A DNA stretch of 5,200 nucleotides from Nitrososphaerota archaeon (GTDB taxonomy: Archaea > Thermoproteota > Nitrososphaeria > Nitrososphaerales > Nitrosopumilaceae): NCBI GenBank assembly GCA_018263495.1, contig JAANXC010000022.1, forward strand, positions 1-5,200. The letters are read 5' to 3'. Under the pieces are notes generated by a model. It was not told the DNA's origin. It searched no databases and saw only the letters and a program-made list of their open reading frames with translations. This document shows positions 1-5,023 of this stretch, piece after piece (position 1 is the first letter of the stretch; every line of letters starts with the position of its first letter). The position numbers were made by a program, and so were the translations under genes.

Positions 1-101
1 TCAAAAATGCATTTGTCTTTTGCCAATCTTCTTCCTTTTGATTTTTTTAAATTCTTATTGAAATAGTCTAACCAGATTACGATGTGTTCGTAATCTTTCA
101 T
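1..101 (-). CDS. srp19: Signal recognition particle protein SRP19, 5' part only (runs off the window)
   Basis: SRP19 binds SRP RNA in the cytoplasm and prepares it for SRP54, as part of co-translational targeting to the membrane. Reading the minus strand from the ATG at 101 gives 33 complete codons beginning MKDYEHIVIWLDYFNKN and continuing to KGRRLAKDKCIF. The aromatic VIW..YF start and the basic K-GRR segment match the N-terminal end of archaeal SRP19 as I know it. The frame is open to the window edge. The start lies 4 nt after the S8e stop, so the two genes are almost certainly co-transcribed. A GTGAT that could pair with the 16S rRNA 3' end overlaps the S8e stop, but it is only 3 nt from the ATG, so it is weak. 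The remaining two thirds of the protein are outside the window. Confidence 0.85.
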   Translation of the reverse strand, partial: MKDYEHIVIWLDYFNKNLKKSKGRRLAKDKCIF

Positions 102-105
102 AAAA

Positions 106-483
106 TCACTTTACTAATATTGCGTTTACGGTGCCATGCTGTCCGGGTCTCGAAACAACTCTACATTTTCCTTCTTCCGTTTCAAGTATTGCACCTTTAG
201 AAATCACTCCACGTCGTTGATAATCATTATTTGTAGCATTTTCTAACACTTTGATTATTTTTACTCTTTTAATCTTGGAGTCTATTGCAAGATTAACAGA
301 ATCAATTGTTTTAATTGCTGTCTTGACATTTTTTCCACGAACTTTTCTTGTAACTGTTATTTGGTCTCCAACTAACGCTTCATTAGGAAATCTGTCTATC
401 TCATACTTTCGTCTAGAGCGTAATGCATGTCTGCGTCCTCCCGTTATTTTACTTGTACGCAGATTTTCCATCGACTTTTTCAT
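106..483 (-). CDS. rps8e: 30S ribosomal protein S8e
   Basis: This is an archaeal/eukaryotic-type small-subunit ribosomal protein with no bacterial counterpart. The 125-aa length is normal for archaeal S8e. Diagnostic stretches are the basic TGGRRHALRSRRKYE near residues 14-28, the central VRGKN (residues 48-52), and the C-terminal block RRGVISKGAILETEEGK followed by SRPGQHGTVNA. The start is taken at Met1 (483). Met5 is a possible alternative, but a TATA-like box at 505-512 sits about 25 nt before 483, which fits a leaderless message beginning at or next to this ATG. SRP19 follows 4 nt downstream. ScpB lies 57 nt upstream on the same strand, so S8e could also receive read-through from scpAB. 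Confidence 0.96.
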   Translation of the reverse strand: MKKSMENLRTSKITGGRRHALRSRRKYEIDRFPNEALVGDQITVTRKVRGKNVKTAIKTIDSVNLAIDSKIKRVKIIKVLENATNNDYQRRGVISKGAILETEEGKCRVVSRPGQHGTVNAILVK

Positions 484-504
484 AAATTACGTCAAATCAA
501 CTCT

Positions 505-512
505 AATTTATA
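505..512 (-). promoter_or_regulatory. TATA box for the S8e-SRP19 transcript
   Basis: On the minus strand this reads TATAAATT, centred about 25 nt upstream of the S8e ATG at 483. Archaeal TATA boxes sit about 25 nt before the transcription start, so the message would start at the ATG itself and be leaderless. No Shine-Dalgarno sequence is present in between, in agreement with this. Confidence 0.6.
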
Positions 513-540
513 CAGATCGAATGAATTATGCTATTTTTGA

Positions 541-1065
541 TTATTTTCTTATTTTTTTGAATAATTTTTGTTTAAGTGCATTAACATCACCTTCAATTCC
601 AAAATATTTTTGAAATTTTTCTGTCGTTGAGTAAATTCTTAATCTTCCAACAGTTTGGTGTTCAATAAAATTAAGTTGGCGTAATTCTTTTAGTTGTCCA
701 TAAACACCAGATCCCCTGACTTCCAAGAGTTGTTTTGAACTTATAGGTTGTTCCAGTGCAATATATGACAATGTTTTTTGCGTAGCTCTGGATAAAAGTG
801 GCTTTGACGCATATTTTCTTACACTTGAACTATACTCTGGTTTTAGTTGGAATACATAACTACCATCTGGTAAAGTAACAATCTCAATAGCTTTGAATGT
901 ATTTTTCATTTTTTTAATAATTGATTCTAACACAGCTAGGGTTTTTTGTCGTGATTCTGTTCCAGCAGCTTTGATTAGTTCTTCTATTGTTAACGGTCTT
1001 CCAGCAGAATATAATGCAGACTCAAGTCGTGCTGCTATTTGATCTTCATTTAGTAGCTTGCCCAT
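541..1065 (-). CDS. scpB: Segregation and condensation protein ScpB
   Basis: ScpB is the dimeric winged-helix partner that binds ScpA in the Smc-ScpAB complex, which compacts and separates chromosomes. With the start at 1065 the protein has 174 aa. The first winged helix is around residues 5-75 (NEDQIAARLESALYSAGRPLTIEEL). The second, around 85-165, shows the family signature LSRATQKTLSYIALEQPISSKQLLEVRGS, then GVYGQLKELRQLNFIE and the final YSTTEKFQKYFGI. An in-frame ATG at 1092 would add nine residues, but AAGGAG at 1072-1077 lies 6 nt before the ATG at 1065 and supports the shorter form. The start overlaps the end of scpA by 20 nt, indicating an operon and likely translational coupling. 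The C-terminal tail is lysine-rich. Confidence 0.93.
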   Translation of the reverse strand: MGKLLNEDQIAARLESALYSAGRPLTIEELIKAAGTESRQKTLAVLESIIKKMKNTFKAIEIVTLPDGSYVFQLKPEYSSSVRKYASKPLLSRATQKTLSYIALEQPISSKQLLEVRGSGVYGQLKELRQLNFIEHQTVGRLRIYSTTEKFQKYFGIEGDVNALKQKLFKKIRK

Positions 1066-1747
1066 CTTCTTCTCCTTTCTTATTATCGTCAATCAAAGTT
1101 ACCTGAATATCATCATCTATCTGAGCCAACTCAACTTTTTGGTCACGTGCTAGGAATAAAACTGCAAAAAAACATCTTATCGAATCTAAACTATCCAAAT
1201 CTGCTACAATTTGCTTTAACAATCCACTTCCTGTGCCTCTAATTTTGCGAATAATCAAGCTCTCATATTTTACGACTAAATTTTCAAATGGAACGAAATA
1301 TTCTTTGAAATCCGGTGGTTGAATGGCCTCAAATTCTAACTGTCTATTTCTTCGTGAACGAGGATTAGCAATAGAACCTATCAAGTTCTCAAGTAAATCC
1401 AGCAATTCATCAAGTGAGACGGGATATGTGGACTCGTGCCTATACGGTATATCTAAAATGTCAATATCAACATCACGTCTATTAATTAATGACTTTTTCT
1501 CCATTGCAGCCTTTTGTAGAGCGAAAATACTTTCTACTTTCATTCGATAAATCAGAGACGAAGAAAGTGCTGCCATGCCTGCAACCTTCAAATCTTTTTT
1601 GCCAGTCTCCTCTAGTATTTTTATTAATAGTTTCAAAATTTCTATTAGGTTAATTTGCCAAACGTCTTTTTTTTGAATTACAGATGGGTTAAACAAAATG
1701 TTTACAGGGTCTTGGGAAATGCTAGAAATATCTTCGCCATCACTCAT
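1046..1747 (-). CDS. scpA: Segregation and condensation protein ScpA (kleisin)
   Basis: ScpA is the kleisin subunit that bridges the Smc heads and carries a ScpB dimer. From the ATG at 1747 it has 233 aa. The N-terminal part (PVNILFNPSVIQKKDVWQINLIEILKLL) corresponds to the family's GPLDLLL-type opening and Smc-binding helices. It is followed by KDLKVAGMAALSSSLIYRMKVESI, matching the conserved helix that normally reads DLEIAGEFL..AA.L...KS. The C-terminal winged helix is DSIRCFFAVLFLARDQKVELAQIDDDIQVTL. The frame stays open to a TTG at 1810, which would give 254 aa. I prefer 1747 because the only strong TATA-like element (about 1812-1826) would place the transcript start near 1794, downstream of that TTG. 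A GTG near 1771 is a further option. Overlap with scpB supports joint expression. Confidence 0.9.
   Translation of the reverse strand: MSDGEDISSISQDPVNILFNPSVIQKKDVWQINLIEILKLLIKILEETGKKDLKVAGMAALSSSLIYRMKVESIFALQKAAMEKKSLINRRDVDIDILDIPYRHESTYPVSLDELLDLLENLIGSIANPRSRRNRQLEFEAIQPPDFKEYFVPFENLVVKYESLIIRKIRGTGSGLLKQIVADLDSLDSIRCFFAVLFLARDQKVELAQIDDDIQVTLIDDNKKGEEDGQATK
1072..1077 (-). promoter_or_regulatory. Shine-Dalgarno site that fixes the scpB start
   Basis: The minus strand reads AAGGAG, with 6 nt to the ATG at 1065. It lies inside the last codons of scpA and downstream of the alternative ATG at 1092. It therefore selects the 1065 start and lets ribosomes re-initiate within the operon. It is the clearest Shine-Dalgarno match in the window; most other starts look leaderless. 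Confidence 0.7.
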
Positions 1748-1811
1748 AGATTTAGTATAATAACGATTCACTAATACTATCAAATCTATTTTTTTGTTGC
1801 TTCCAGTCAAC

Positions 1812-1826
1812 TCTTATATTATAATA
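1812..1826. promoter_or_regulatory. Shared divergent promoter region of scpA and the alcohol dehydrogenase
   Basis: The segment TCTTATATTATAATA is TATA-like on both strands. For the plus strand, TTATATTA at 1814-1821 is centred about 26 nt before the TTG at 1844, which fits a leaderless dehydrogenase message. Read on the minus strand it would start scpA transcription near 1794, leaving a leader of about 45 nt before the ATG at 1747. A weaker AT-rich element at 1771-1780 could instead give a leaderless scpA message. Confidence 0.5.
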
Positions 1827-1843
1827 AACAGAAAAATCCGACA

Positions 1844-2908
1844 TTGAAGGCAGCACAAATCATAGAGCCTAATAAGCCCTTGAAAATATCTGAGATTGAT
1901 ACTCCAACTCCTACTGGTAAACAAGTTTTAGTTAAAGTCAAAGCAGTGGGTGTTTGTCACAGCGATTTGCATCTTTGGGAAGGCGGTTATGATACTGGAG
2001 ATGGTTTTATGAAAGTTACAGACAGGGGAGTAAGATTTCCTGTCATTCCTGGTCATGAAATTGTTGGAACCGTAGCACAGATTGGAGATTCTGTAGAGGG
2101 AATCAAAGTTGGTGATGATGTATTAGTATATCCTTGGATAGGTTGCGGTAGTTGCCCAACATGCGAGAAAGGTGATACTAATTTATGCGAAGCTCCACAG
2201 TCACTTGGAGTCTTTCAAGATGGTGGATATTCTGAATATTCACTAATTCCAGATTACAAATTCTTGGCTAAAATTTCAGGAATTGATCTAGAGGGTGCTG
2301 CATCATTGGCATGTTCTGGTTTGACAGCTTACACTGCGGTAAAAAAGGCAATTTCAAATTCTCCGGAGAATATTTTGATAGTTGGAGCTGGAGGACTTGG
2401 ATTAATGGCAGTTCAAATCACGAAAGCACTTAGTGATGCAAATATTATCTGTGCTGATTTAGATGATGGAAGATTAAAGAAAGCTAGGGAATTTGGTGCT
2501 AATAATATTATAAACACTAACGCAATTGGATATGGACAGCCTGAGCCTTCGAAAAACATTATGTCAATTTGTAATGAAAAAGGTGTAGATAGTATATTGG
2601 ATTTTGTTAATGCACCTCCTACTGTTAAATTGGATCTTTCGGTTATTAGGAAACGAGGTAATATTGTTCTAGTTGGTTTATTTGGCGGTTCGGTAGATTT
2701 GTCATTGGTCTCAGTCCCATTAAAAGCGATAACAATACAGGGCGCGTATACTGGAAATTACAATGATATGATTGAACTTCTTGATTTGGCTAAGCGTGGT
2801 GTCATAAAACCAATTGTTTCAAAACATTATTCTCTAGATGAAGTAAACAATGCTTTAGAAGATCTAAAAAATAGAAAAATTATCGGTCGTAGCGTAATTA
2901 CTCCTTGA
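1844..2908 (+). CDS. Zinc-dependent alcohol dehydrogenase, medium-chain (MDR) family
   Basis: A cytoplasmic, probably NAD-dependent alcohol/aldehyde oxidoreductase of 354 aa, the usual length. The GroES-like catalytic domain comes first. Catalytic zinc ligands are seen as Cys38 (GVCHSDLH), His71 in PGHE, and Cys157 (ACSGLTAY). The structural zinc lobe has Cys101, 104, 107 and 115 in GCGSCPTCEKGDTNLC. The Rossmann domain carries GAGGLG at 181-186. Asp205, at the end of the second strand (CADLDDGRL), predicts preference for NAD over NADP. The start is TTG at 1844: it gives the expected MKAAQ N-terminus, and a TATA-like box lies about 26 nt upstream. The substrate cannot be read from the sequence. 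In an ammonia-oxidising thaumarchaeon a semialdehyde of the 3-hydroxypropionate/4-hydroxybutyrate cycle is one possibility, but this is speculation. The gene stands alone, with tRNA-Tyr converging 13 nt downstream. Confidence 0.95.
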   Translation: MKAAQIIEPNKPLKISEIDTPTPTGKQVLVKVKAVGVCHSDLHLWEGGYDTGDGFMKVTDRGVRFPVIPGHEIVGTVAQIGDSVEGIKVGDDVLVYPWIGCGSCPTCEKGDTNLCEAPQSLGVFQDGGYSEYSLIPDYKFLAKISGIDLEGAASLACSGLTAYTAVKKAISNSPENILIVGAGGLGLMAVQITKALSDANIICADLDDGRLKKAREFGANNIINTNAIGYGQPEPSKNIMSICNEKGVDSILDFVNAPPTVKLDLSVIRKRGNIVLVGLFGGSVDLSLVSVPLKAITIQGAYTGNYNDMIELLDLAKRGVIKPIVSKHYSLDEVNNALEDLKNRKIIGRSVITP

Positions 2909-2921
2909 ATTGGGTTGTAAG

Positions 2922-3043
2922 TCCCAAGCGAAGGAATTGAACCTTCGACAACCCGGTTTCTGTATGCCTGATAGGCTGGAATTCAGTTTAGCCTAAAGCC
3001 AACTACTACAGCCGGAAGCTCTACCAGGCTGAGCTAGCTTGGG
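2922..3043 (-). tRNA. tRNA-Tyr (anticodon GUA) with a 48-nt intron
   Basis: The 5' exon is 3043-3006 and the 3' exon 2957-2922; they join to a 74-nt tRNA. The acceptor stem CCCAAGC/GCTTGGG is fully paired. The C1-G72 pair and A73 are the archaeal tyrosine identity elements. T8 A9, D stem GCTC/GAGC, GG in the D loop, anticodon stem TCCGG/CCGGG (one G-U), and T stem GAAGG/CCTTC with loop TTCAATT are all standard. The anticodon GUA is at 3009-3007. The 3' CCA is not encoded. The intron (3005-2958) lies at the canonical 37/38 position. The bulge-helix-bulge has CUGU (32-35) paired with ACAG (2963-2960) and two 3-nt bulges, AG|U and AA|A. Cleavage is by the tRNA splicing endonuclease. It is transcribed toward the dehydrogenase gene. 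Confidence 0.95.
2958..3005 (-). other. tRNA-Tyr intron, position 37/38
   Basis: This is the 48-nt insert between G37 and A38. Inside it, minus-strand TAGGCT (2995-2990) and AGCCTA (2977-2972) form a 6-bp hairpin with a 12-nt loop. The helix on the intron side of the splice bulges is poor: only the first A-U pair forms cleanly. The splice site therefore looks like a relaxed bulge-helix-bulge (exon-side helix and central helix only). The intron holds no box motifs or reading frame. Confidence 0.85.
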
Positions 3044-3068
3044 ACAATATCACCGAAACATTTAGGCG

Positions 3069-3077
3069 TTAAATAAC
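3069..3077 (-). promoter_or_regulatory. Probable TATA box of tRNA-Tyr
   Basis: The minus strand reads GTTATTTAA, 26-34 nt before the mature 5' end of the tRNA at 3043. This would start the precursor only a few nucleotides upstream of the tRNA, as is common for archaeal tRNA genes. It is a moderate TATA match. Confidence 0.4.
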
Positions 3078-3121
3078 TATCGGACTAATCTTTTCTTAAT
3101 TATATCAGACAAAAAATTATG

Positions 3122-3131
3122 AAAAATTAAG
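3122..3131 (+). promoter_or_regulatory. Possible TATA element for the 202-aa protein gene
   Basis: AAAAATTAAG is centred about 26 nt before the TTG at 3153, consistent with a leaderless message. A competing AT-rich element lies at 3096-3105 and would give a leader of about 25 nt. The match is weak and the region is AT-rich throughout. Confidence 0.25.
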
Positions 3132-3152
3132 TAGGGGTAAAATATTACACAT

Positions 3153-3761
3153 TTGTTGAATTCAACACCAAAAAAATCTGGATATGTTTGTGTACCATAT
3201 CAGCATGACAAATTTTCAATTGATGTAAAGGACATGTGGATTTCTTCAAGAAACATAAAATCCATATATTTTGTCACTGCAACTTTTTCAGATGAGTGTA
3301 AACCATACTTTCCATTCTCAACTAATCATTATCTATTAGCAAAATTTGATGATGAGGAAAAACTAGTCAAAGATGCGGCAAAATTTACTAATTCTAAACC
3401 TACGTTCGTTTTTACTGTTGACAATGAGCTTTTTGAAAGAGATTTTGATAATGAACAGAGATTCATATCTACATATTATCTAGAATATAATGATTCTGAG
3501 GCTATAGCGGATGTTGCAAAAATTATCGTAAAAAAAGACAAGATACGGCAAGCTGGGTTTGCCCATTTGAATTTGTTTTGTAGTGAGAAACCCAAATTCT
3601 TATTTCCCCATACAGAAAAAATTGTTATTATAGAGGTATCTGATGATCGTAGCCCACAAAGCATAAATCAGTATTGTGAGAAAGCACGCAAGAACATTTC
3701 TCGTCAGGGTGTTGTAATGAATAACTTTGTGAGCCTTTCTCTTCTTGAAAAATTAAAATAG
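3153..3761 (+). CDS. Unrecognised 202-aa protein, probably lineage-specific
   Basis: I do not recognise a family. The protein is soluble in appearance: no signal peptide, no membrane segment, no coiled coil. It mixes charged stretches with many aromatics, for example KSIYFVTATF at 36-45, FPFSTNHYLLAKF at 53-65, FISTYYLEY at 104-112 and KIVIIEV at 156-162, which suggests alternating strands and helices. Cysteines at 13, 49, 143 and 175 are widely spaced and do not form a CxxC motif. Helix-like segments follow two strands (DEEKLVKDAAKF at 67-78 and EAIADVAKIIVKKDK at 116-130), which could be two related alpha/beta units. The start is TTG at 3153 or the adjacent TTG at 3156; the first in-frame ATG (residue 28) would cut conserved-looking sequence. 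Codon use resembles its neighbours, so it is probably a real resident gene. It lies 36 nt before aIF5A on the same strand. Confidence 0.8.
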   Translation: MLNSTPKKSGYVCVPYQHDKFSIDVKDMWISSRNIKSIYFVTATFSDECKPYFPFSTNHYLLAKFDDEEKLVKDAAKFTNSKPTFVFTVDNELFERDFDNEQRFISTYYLEYNDSEAIADVAKIIVKKDKIRQAGFAHLNLFCSEKPKFLFPHTEKIVIIEVSDDRSPQSINQYCEKARKNISRQGVVMNNFVSLSLLEKLK

Positions 3762-3797
3762 AAAAGTTCAAAAGCTCCTCATAGTTCTTTTTTCATC

Positions 3798-4211
3798 ATG
3801 AGTAAGCCCACTGAGTTAGGATCACTGAAAATTGGATCTTATATTTTACTTCCAGTATCTGATCAACCTACAGGCGATCCATGTAGGATAACTGAGTATG
3901 ATACTAGTAAACCAGGAAAGCATGGATCAGCTAAGGCAAGAATAGTGGGAGTAGGAATATTTGATGGACAAAAGCGTCCTCATGTTGGTCCGGTTAACAT
4001 GCAGATACATGTACCTTTAATTGATAAAAGAGCCGGTCAGATAATCTCTATTGTAGGTTCTAACATACAGGTTATGGATTCAGAGACATTTGAAACTATT
4101 GATGTTGATATGATTGAAGAAGAACTTGAGGGGACATTAGAACAGGGTAATGATATTGAATATTGGAACGTTATGGGCAGAACTAAAATAATGCGCAAAA
4201 AATCATCATAA
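3798..4211 (+). CDS. eif5a: Translation factor aIF5A (hypusine-containing)
   Basis: This is the archaeal homologue of eIF5A/EF-P. It binds the ribosome E site and helps peptide bond formation at difficult sequences such as proline runs. The protein has 137 aa, typical for archaea. The N-terminal SH3-like domain (about 1-70) contains the modification loop SKPGKHGSAKARI; Lys41 in PGKHG is the residue converted to deoxyhypusine or hypusine by deoxyhypusine synthase, which is not in this window. The C-terminal OB-fold covers about 71-137 (NMQIHVPLIDKRAGQIISIVGSNIQVMD). The start is the only sensible ATG. It has no Shine-Dalgarno, and the 36-nt spacer before it is not TATA-rich. An AT-rich element at 3750-3762 could serve as promoter, or the gene may be read from upstream. 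The following guide RNA begins 3 nt after its stop. Confidence 0.96.
   Translation: MSKPTELGSLKIGSYILLPVSDQPTGDPCRITEYDTSKPGKHGSAKARIVGVGIFDGQKRPHVGPVNMQIHVPLIDKRAGQIISIVGSNIQVMDSETFETIDVDMIEEELEGTLEQGNDIEYWNVMGRTKIMRKKSS
4184..4191 (+). promoter_or_regulatory. TATA-like element for the C/D box RNA
   Basis: TAAAATAA lies within the last codons of aIF5A, centred about 26 nt before position 4214, where the terminal stem of the small RNA begins. The distance is what an archaeal promoter for a separately transcribed small RNA would need. Lysine/asparagine-rich coding sequence can produce such a stretch by chance. Confidence 0.4.
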
Positions 4212-4213
4212 CT

Positions 4214-4280
4214 AGGATGCTGATGATAATTGGAAAAGCCGTCTGAAATTTGATGAAGATTATGAGAGTTGAGGTATCCT
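4214..4280 (+). ncRNA. Probable C/D box guide RNA; D guide predicted to methylate C34 of elongator tRNA-Met
   Basis: C/D box RNAs bind L7Ae, Nop5 and fibrillarin and direct 2'-O-methylation of the nucleotide paired to the fifth guide base before box D or D'. The order here is: stem AGGATGC (4214-4220), C box TGATGA (4221-4226), 16-nt guide, D' CTGA (4243-4246), 4-nt spacer, C' TGATGA (4251-4256), 12-nt guide (4257-4268), D box TTGA (4269-4272, one off CTGA), stem GGTATCCT (4273-4280). The flanks pair over 7 bp including one G-U, leaving one extra G. The second guide is complementary to CUCAUAAUC, an elongator tRNA-Met type anticodon loop, and the fifth base (G4264) faces C34. The D' target is unassigned. 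The RNA fills the gap between aIF5A and dph6. Confidence 0.75.
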
Positions 4281-4301
4281 TCACTTTATCCCTTGGTAAA
4301 A

Positions 4302-4313
4302 AATAAAATATTT
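4302..4313 (+). promoter_or_regulatory. TATA box for dph6-srp54
   Basis: AATAAAATATTT is centred about 23-24 nt before the ATG at 4331, so transcription would begin at or very near the start codon and the message would be leaderless. No Shine-Dalgarno lies between. It sits downstream of the guide RNA, so dph6-srp54 can be transcribed separately. Confidence 0.55.
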
Positions 4314-4330
4314 TTAATCGTACACTATAC

Positions 4331-5023
4331 ATGAAACTAGCGGCATTATTCTCTGGTGGAAAGGACAGCACATATTCAATTTATAAAGTAAAACAAATGG
4401 GACATGATGTAAAATGCTTGGTAACTGTTTTCCCTAAATCTTCGGACAGCCAACTGCTACATTTTCCTGCCATAGAATTAACAAAACTACAGTCCAAGAC
4501 TTTGAAAATTTCCCAAATTACTTCAACTTTAGATTCTAATGAATTAGCAGAAGAAATGGATGCTCTTAAAATATTATTGAAAAGGGCTAAGCAAGATTTT
4601 CAAATTGAAGGCTTGGTACATGGTGGCATATCTAGCGAATTTCAGAAAAAATGTTTTGAAAAAATCTGTAAGGAAAATGATTTGAAGATAATTACTCCGT
4701 TATGGAAAATAAACGCAAAAGAATACATGAATGAGCTAATCGTTTCTAATTTTAAATTTATTTTAACTAGTGTATCATCTGACGGCTTGGATGAAAGATG
4801 GTTGGGAAAAGTTATTTCCGCACATGATATATCGCAATTAAATAAATTATCTGACAAGTATGGATTCAACCTAAATTTTGAAGGTGGGGAGGCTGAAACC
4901 TTTGTTGTTGACTGTCCTCTTTATTCACATCCTATTAACATAAACAAGTCAAAAACAATATGGGATGGCTATAGAGGAAGGTTTGAAATAGAGGATGCTG
5001 GTTTAGATTCTAATGCTAGATAA
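4331..5023 (+). CDS. dph6: Diphthine-ammonia ligase, Dph6-type PP-loop ATPase
   Basis: This enzyme catalyses the last step of diphthamide synthesis: ATP-dependent amidation of diphthine on a histidine of elongation factor 2. The protein has 230 aa, as in the archaeal ATP-binding family. The PP-loop SGGKDS is at residues 8-13 in the opening KLAALFSGGKDSTYSIY. Other family marks are VHGGISSEFQK (97-107), TPLW (122-125), LDERWLGK (153-160) and the signature EGGEAETFVVDCPLY at 184-198; the usual residue after GGE is Tyr, here Ala. The start ATG has a well-placed TATA box. The gene overlaps srp54 by 11 nt. Its near neighbour aIF5A is the other translation factor carrying a unique modified residue. 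The exact reaction is inferred from the family; some relatives are annotated only as ATP-binding proteins. Confidence 0.9.
   Translation: MKLAALFSGGKDSTYSIYKVKQMGHDVKCLVTVFPKSSDSQLLHFPAIELTKLQSKTLKISQITSTLDSNELAEEMDALKILLKRAKQDFQIEGLVHGGISSEFQKKCFEKICKENDLKIITPLWKINAKEYMNELIVSNFKFILTSVSSDGLDERWLGKVISAHDISQLNKLSDKYGFNLNFEGGEAETFVVDCPLYSHPININKSKTIWDGYRGRFEIEDAGLDSNAR

Noticed and set aside
251..613. A 120-codon plus-strand open frame opposite S8e and the end of scpB
   Set aside because: It lies antisense to two well-supported genes and its translation has no recognisable family features; it reflects the low stop density opposite the S8e gene.
1323..1550. A 75-codon plus-strand frame inside scpA
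   Set aside because: It is antisense to the ScpA coding region, serine-rich in a way typical of reverse-frame translation, with no promoter or start signal.
2978..2989. GAATTC-containing palindromic part of the tRNA intron (CTGGAATTCAG on the plus strand) as an operator or repeat
   Set aside because: It is part of the intron hairpin loop and has no second copy in the window.
3476..3664. A 62-codon minus-strand frame opposite the 202-aa protein
   Set aside because: The plus-strand frame is three times longer and has the composition of its neighbours; the antisense frame has no supporting signal.
3788..3793. Run of six T just before the aIF5A start, a possible archaeal terminator for the 202-aa protein gene
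   Set aside because: A single short T-run in AT-rich DNA is not enough, and it sits within 5 nt of the aIF5A ATG, where termination would conflict with its expression if co-transcribed.
4183..4371. A 62-codon minus-strand frame across the aIF5A-dph6 spacer
   Set aside because: It overlaps two clear genes and the guide RNA; the spacer is better explained by the C/D box RNA and the dph6 promoter.
4642..4869. A 75-codon minus-strand frame within dph6
   Set aside because: It is antisense to motif-bearing dph6 sequence, with no independent support.
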